In this document: positions 60,384 to 64,000 of the stretch, one piece after another
Layout of the letters: the number at the start of each line of letters is the position of its first letter
Numbering within the stretch: the stretch's first letter is position 1
DNA from: Trichoderma breve
Lineage: Eukaryota > Ascomycota > Sordariomycetes > Hypocreales > Hypocreaceae
Assembly: GCF_028502605.1 (NCBI RefSeq)
Contig: NW_026611593.1
Span: 248,001 to 312,000 of the forward strand
Direction of reading: 5' to 3'
Length of the DNA: 64,000 nucleotides
Made by a program: the position numbers and the translations under genes
Notes under the pieces: generated by a model
The model's input: the letters and a program-made list of their open reading frames with translations, nothing else
Told to the model about the DNA's origin: nothing
Database searches by the model: none

Positions 60384-61948
60384 ATGAAAGAGGAGGTGGC
60401 CGTCGGAAATGATTCCGCGGCATTGGAAGATGCTGTGGCAGAACTTGAAATCGGAGAAATAGAAGTCATCACAAAATTGGAAGGAAAGGATGATCCTCTG
60501 AACTGGTCACCAGTTGCAAGATGTGAGCATCTGTTAGGAGAAACAGAGGAGGCATTCCGCTTGGTATACTGATTCATCACATTATTAGGGGTTTATACAA
60601 TCACCGTTGTTGGAATGTCAGGCATTGTCGGGTTTAGCGCAAGCGTGTATACGCCTGCTATCTCATCGATTGCCAAGGACCTTCATGTCTCTAATCTCAT
60701 GTCCACATTGGGGTCAACGACTTACCTGATCGGTTCGGCATTTGGGCCCCTGTTCTTTGCTCCACTGTCGGAGATTTGGTAAGTGGACTGTTGTAAATCA
60801 ACCGACGTGATAATGCTGATGATTTCTTTGCGGCTAATAGGGGCAGAAATCCACTCTATTACGGCACATTTCTGCTGTTTTGTCTTTCCACATTGGGTTG
60901 CGCACTCGCGCAGAACATGAACACCTTGCTAATTTGCCGTTTCTTTGCCGGACTTTTTGGCATACCTGCCGTCGCAAATACAGGTGGTTCTATCACCGAC
61001 TTGTGGCCTCAATCCCATCGATCCGTCCCACTTGCGCTCTACACAGCAGCCAGCTTCTGTGGTCCGGTCTTGGGAACCCTCGTCGGCGGTTTCCTAACAC
61101 AATACTTGTCTTGGAGATGGACCAATTGGGTCGTGTTTATCGTCGCTATGGCAATCTATGTCATAGTTTTGGTTGCTCTCCCTGAGACATACGCCCCAAG
61201 GCTGCTTGAAGTGAAGAACGCCAAGGCTGGCATCAAAACACGACGAGATCTCCGAATGGCACAATTTTCTCAAAGTTTGTTGCGCCCTTGGATCATGCTC
61301 TTCACAGAGCCCATTTTGTTCACTCTGTCGCTTTACATGGCCTTCGTTTACGGCGTACTCTATCTAGACTTTACGGCTTATCCCGTCGTCTTTCAGAAAG
61401 CGCGCGGGTGGTCTATCGGCATTTCAGGATTGGCCTTCACAGGAATTGGCGTTGGGATGGGTGTTGCGACCGCCCTCTCCCCATGGGTGAACAATATCTA
61501 CGCCCACTATAAAAAGAAGATTGGCCCAGTACCTGAAGCCCGTTTGCCACATCTGATCCCAATTGTCTGGCTATTGCCAATTGGCATTTTTTGGTTCGGT
61601 TGGACCGCGCTGCCACCGACACATTGGATTGTGTCTATTCTTGCTGGCATACCTTTTGGTTTTGCTCTAGTCATGCTATTCCTCGGCATCAATGCGTATC
61701 TTACTGATTGCTACGAGCGTTACAGCGCCAGCGCCTTGGCAGCTAATACAATGCTTCGCTGTCTTTTTGGCGCTGGTTTCGCGGTGTTTGCGACAACGAT
61801 GTACGAGAAACTCGGCACGCCGTGGGCTACTAGTACATTGGGATTTGTTGCTCTAGCTCTAGGAATACTGCCCTTGGTATTTTACCAGTTTGGAGCTAGA
61901 TTACGAGCTGCAAGTAAGTTTCATTTGAATGTTACAAGCAGTAATTAA
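60384..61948 (+). CDS. MFS transporter, DHA1 family
   Basis: Three exons: 60384-60522, 60589-60778 and 60841-61948; introns of 66 and 62 nt; 478 residues. DDPLNWSPVARW before TM1, loop 2-3 LSEIWGRNPLYYG (completed by the second splice), CRFFAGLFGIPAVANTGGSI in TM4 and LGTLVGGFLTQYLSWRW in TM5-6 identify a DHA1 drug/polyamine-type antiporter with 12 segments. The N-terminal tail is short. Near the end, a strong donor GTAAGT at 61914 offers an alternative 38-nt intron that would replace the last ten residues. It probably moves the substrate or product of the neighbouring flavoenzyme. Confidence 0.91.
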
Positions 61949-62556
61949 AGACTGGGACACGAATATGAACGCTCTGGTTCAAATTGAAAAGGATTAATGA
62001 TTATCCAAGTAGACTATATACAATGGTTAGAACAAACATCATAGATATCATGGAAGCTTTAAAATACATTGAATAAATAATGCGCTGGCTCTGTTGAAAT
62101 GTATGATCAATTGGCGTACTTCTCTACTGAACTAGCCAGACAGAGAGCCCATATTCATACAATTTACTATTAATCCCTTGTATTCGGCTGGTACGGATAC
62201 TCTCATAGTTACTGCCCTATTTAGCAGGCTCAAATATAATCTACATGGCGATGATAGATGGAGCTAATGCATGGTGATTAATATATACACATATTGTGAA
62301 GCAGGGAAACTATAAGCTTAGTTTATATTAACATGTAGGTTAAGTCGAATAAATTAAGGATCGTATCGCGTAGTGTATCGAGTGATCAATGTAGCTCGAG
62401 TCTTATATCAATTATCAGCCTTAACAAATCATCCAACCATCTTGATAAATATGGCAACGTAAGTCCATTTTTCAGTTGCTATTGTTGAAGCATTTATGAG
62501 GCACTATTGCTATAATATCTTCTAATATAAGAACAATCCTCTTCGTATGTTAGGGG

Positions 62557-62853
62557 CTAGTTACAAAAGGGGCGCCCTTTTGTTCGTTGAACGCGAATAA
62601 AGGCGTTAGAGTTGTCAAGTAGCAAGCTAGCCGGCCTGGCAGGCTGAACAAAGGTATAAGAAGGAGCTGTATCCCGTTTGTTTCTAGGAAGATCAGAGAT
62701 AAATACAATCGTCTGTATGACCCTAGCTGTGTAGTCGGTGACAGTGACCGTACAGTCCTCAGCCTCGATTCTTCCACTCTTCTCCTTACTGCCGGCTCTG
62801 ACATCGTATGTGGTAGTTGATTGGCTACCAGTCTGTTCCTTGATATATACCAG
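62557..62853 (-). pseudogene. Start-less open frame, possible decayed gene or exon
   Basis: On minus, a frame opens after a stop at 62856-62854 and runs 98 codons to a TAG at 62559-62557 without any ATG. The text is protein-like and rich in Thr/Arg/Asp (for example EKSGRIEAEDCTVTVTDYTA, then ARVIQTIVFISDLPRNKRDT). It lacks a start, so it is either a 3' exon of something broken or a relic. I recognise no family. Confidence 0.3.
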
Positions 62854-62873
62854 CTACGCTTAACGCCATATGT

Positions 62874-62943
62874 CGGAATGTAACATGCCTTGCTATCTCG
62901 ATTAATGACGGAATGTAACATGCCTTGCTATCTCGATTAATGA
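62874..62943. repeat. Perfect 35-bp tandem duplication
   Basis: The unit starting CGGAATGTAACATGCCTTGC and ending CGATTAATGA occurs twice head to tail without mismatch (62874-62908 and 62909-62943). Identity of both copies points to a recent slippage event. Confidence 0.95.
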
Positions 62944-63041
62944 ATTATCCTACCAATCCCTGTATTTTATATTAACGAAAGTATTGCTCTAAACCCAACG
63001 CAGTCTGAATGAAGATTGTGCCATCGGTACACGGCAACCAG

Positions 63042-63959
63042 TCACACCGGGACTTTCTTCACCTCCTCCTCCCGCTGCTGCCCCTCTTGATTTACCATCC
63101 GCTCTCGCCACACTCTTTCAACTTCGTTGCGAATACCCCGCGAATAGTCCGCCTCATCTTGGTGCAAGTCACTGCACGAGCTGTCAAACTCGGAGAGAGC
63201 GCTATCAAGGGAATTTTCTTCTGCGACACCTCCATTTGCACAAGAAGCCTTATGCAAATTCCGAATCAGCTGCTCCAAAGCCAAAAATGGCTCTCGATTT
63301 GGAAGCAGTCCCAGTGCGGTCCATGGTACGCTACCGAGACGATGAGTATCGTCAACACCGAGGCAAGCCTGTATGATACTCTTGTATTTCTTGTCGTTGG
63401 CTGCCACCGTGCGTGTGCTATATGGGCCAAGAAAGCTCATTGATTCTGGTTGAAACATTTGATCCACGACCGTCAACCAAAGCTCAGCCAGGGAACCGTA
63501 CACCAGGATTCCGAGGAAGCCTAGCTGCATGTAGCCCGTCATGTTGACCATGTTAGCAACCGAAGCGAGGGCTGCCAAAAGACCGGTTATCATCCATGAC
63601 CAGTGGACTAGTTTATTATGCAGTTTGTTGTCCGCAAACCACCATGATGTGCGAGCCCATCTCTCCATAGTCTCCTGTGTGCCTTTAAAGATGACCCACC
63701 CACCCGCTGGCCGCTCATAAATAGCAAAAACAATTTCATCGTCTTGTCTGATGTTCAACTCTGCCTTCCACGTATCCGATTCAACTAGTTGGCAGAAAGA
63801 GACTGCTGTAGACGCCAGCCAATGTAATAAATAGGTCCCAAAAAGCACTACACCCCAAATATCGTTTAGCAAGACACTGAATACCAGTCCTCCTGACAGT
63901 AATAGTCCCATAATAATCTCAGTCAGTCCAAAGATTATTTTGCCAAGAAGCCATTTCAT
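63042..63959 (-). CDS. Membrane protein of unknown function
   Basis: A single exon of 305 codons. Two hydrophobic segments near the N-terminus (IIFGLTEIIMGLLLSGGLVF and IWGVVLFGTYLLHWLASTAV) and two more near 120-165 (WMITGLLAALASVANMVN, MQLGFLGILVYGSLAELWL) give four likely membrane spans. Between them lies a soluble stretch with EIVFAIYERPAGGWVIFKG. The C-terminal third is acidic and then rich in Glu/Arg. It resembles uncharacterised fungal proteins; I assign no function. The frame stays open upstream of the Met to the right edge, so the true start may be outside the window. Confidence 0.7.
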   Translation of the reverse strand: MKWLLGKIIFGLTEIIMGLLLSGGLVFSVLLNDIWGVVLFGTYLLHWLASTAVSFCQLVESDTWKAELNIRQDDEIVFAIYERPAGGWVIFKGTQETMERWARTSWWFADNKLHNKLVHWSWMITGLLAALASVANMVNMTGYMQLGFLGILVYGSLAELWLTVVDQMFQPESMSFLGPYSTRTVAANDKKYKSIIQACLGVDDTHRLGSVPWTALGLLPNREPFLALEQLIRNLHKASCANGGVAEENSLDSALSEFDSSCSDLHQDEADYSRGIRNEVERVWRERMVNQEGQQREEEVKKVPV

Positions 63960-64000
63960 TCTGTATCTTGTATTGCCGTGTTGTGACTCCGGGACAACAT

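Larger units (their letters stand above)
61949..63041. other. AT-rich intergenic interval between convergent genes
   Basis: About 1.1 kb. It contains a start-less open frame and a perfect tandem duplication (separate entries). The minus frame with an ATG (62550-62921) overlaps the start-less one in another phase and looks less protein-like. Confidence 0.5.

Noticed and set aside
62550..62921. 123-codon minus frame beginning with ATG
   Set aside because: It runs through the tandem duplication and overlaps a different, more protein-like phase; probably not translated.

Overview
The window is nuclear DNA of a filamentous ascomycete. Most genes carry short introns of 40-97 nt with GTAAGT/GTACGT-type donors, CTAAC-like branch points and CAG/TAG acceptors. 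There are four Zn2Cys6 (fungal-only) transcription factors of the usual length plus a fifth of the same class, and the enzyme families are typical of Sordariomycetes. A hypocrealean such as Trichoderma or Fusarium is my guess; the sequence alone does not prove it. I rebuilt 23 protein-coding genes by splicing by eye, including the one cut by the left edge, and checked that each model closes in frame. No rRNA, tRNA, CRISPR array or intact mobile element was recognised.

Layout. 0-4 kb: the 5' part of an M20 amidohydrolase, an Asp/Glu racemase and a small-molecule methyltransferase, all on minus. 4.6-7.5 kb: a secreted subtilisin (S8). 8.5-17 kb: a Zn2Cys6 regulator, a MAO-N-type monoamine oxidase, an amino-acid/GABA-type permease and pyrroline-5-carboxylate reductase, a set that fits amine and amino-acid nitrogen use. 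17-20 kb is gene-poor and holds one decayed gene. 20-28 kb: a small secreted double-psi-beta-barrel protein, a Dur3-type sodium/solute symporter and an intronless bacterial-type FMN monooxygenase next to its own Zn2Cys6 gene.

30-46 kb looks like an aromatic-catabolism cluster: Zn2Cys6 regulator, P450, GST-like protein, intradiol ring-cleavage dioxygenase, maleylacetate reductase, nitroreductase-family protein, TfdB/phenol-hydroxylase-type FAD monooxygenase, and a second (CTF1-like) Zn2Cys6 regulator. FAD monooxygenase, intradiol dioxygenase and maleylacetate reductase are the three core steps of a hydroxyquinol route to 3-oxoadipate. The intergenic regions in front of the GST, dioxygenase/reductase and nitroreductase/monooxygenase genes each contain an inverted repeat CGGAA-N2/3-TTCCG, the kind of site a Zn2Cys6 dimer binds. 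The gene for the second regulator has a run of TTCCG half-sites upstream. I regard this gene set plus shared operator as the most interesting system here.

46-50 kb: a secreted carboxylesterase and a Zn2Cys6 regulator. 50.4-52.7 kb is gene-poor and possibly decayed. 52.7-62 kb: a second small module of MFS transporter, 2-oxoglutarate/Fe(II) oxygenase, L-amino-acid-oxidase-type flavoenzyme and another MFS transporter. 62-64 kb: a start-less open frame, a perfect 35-bp tandem duplication and a membrane protein of unknown function.
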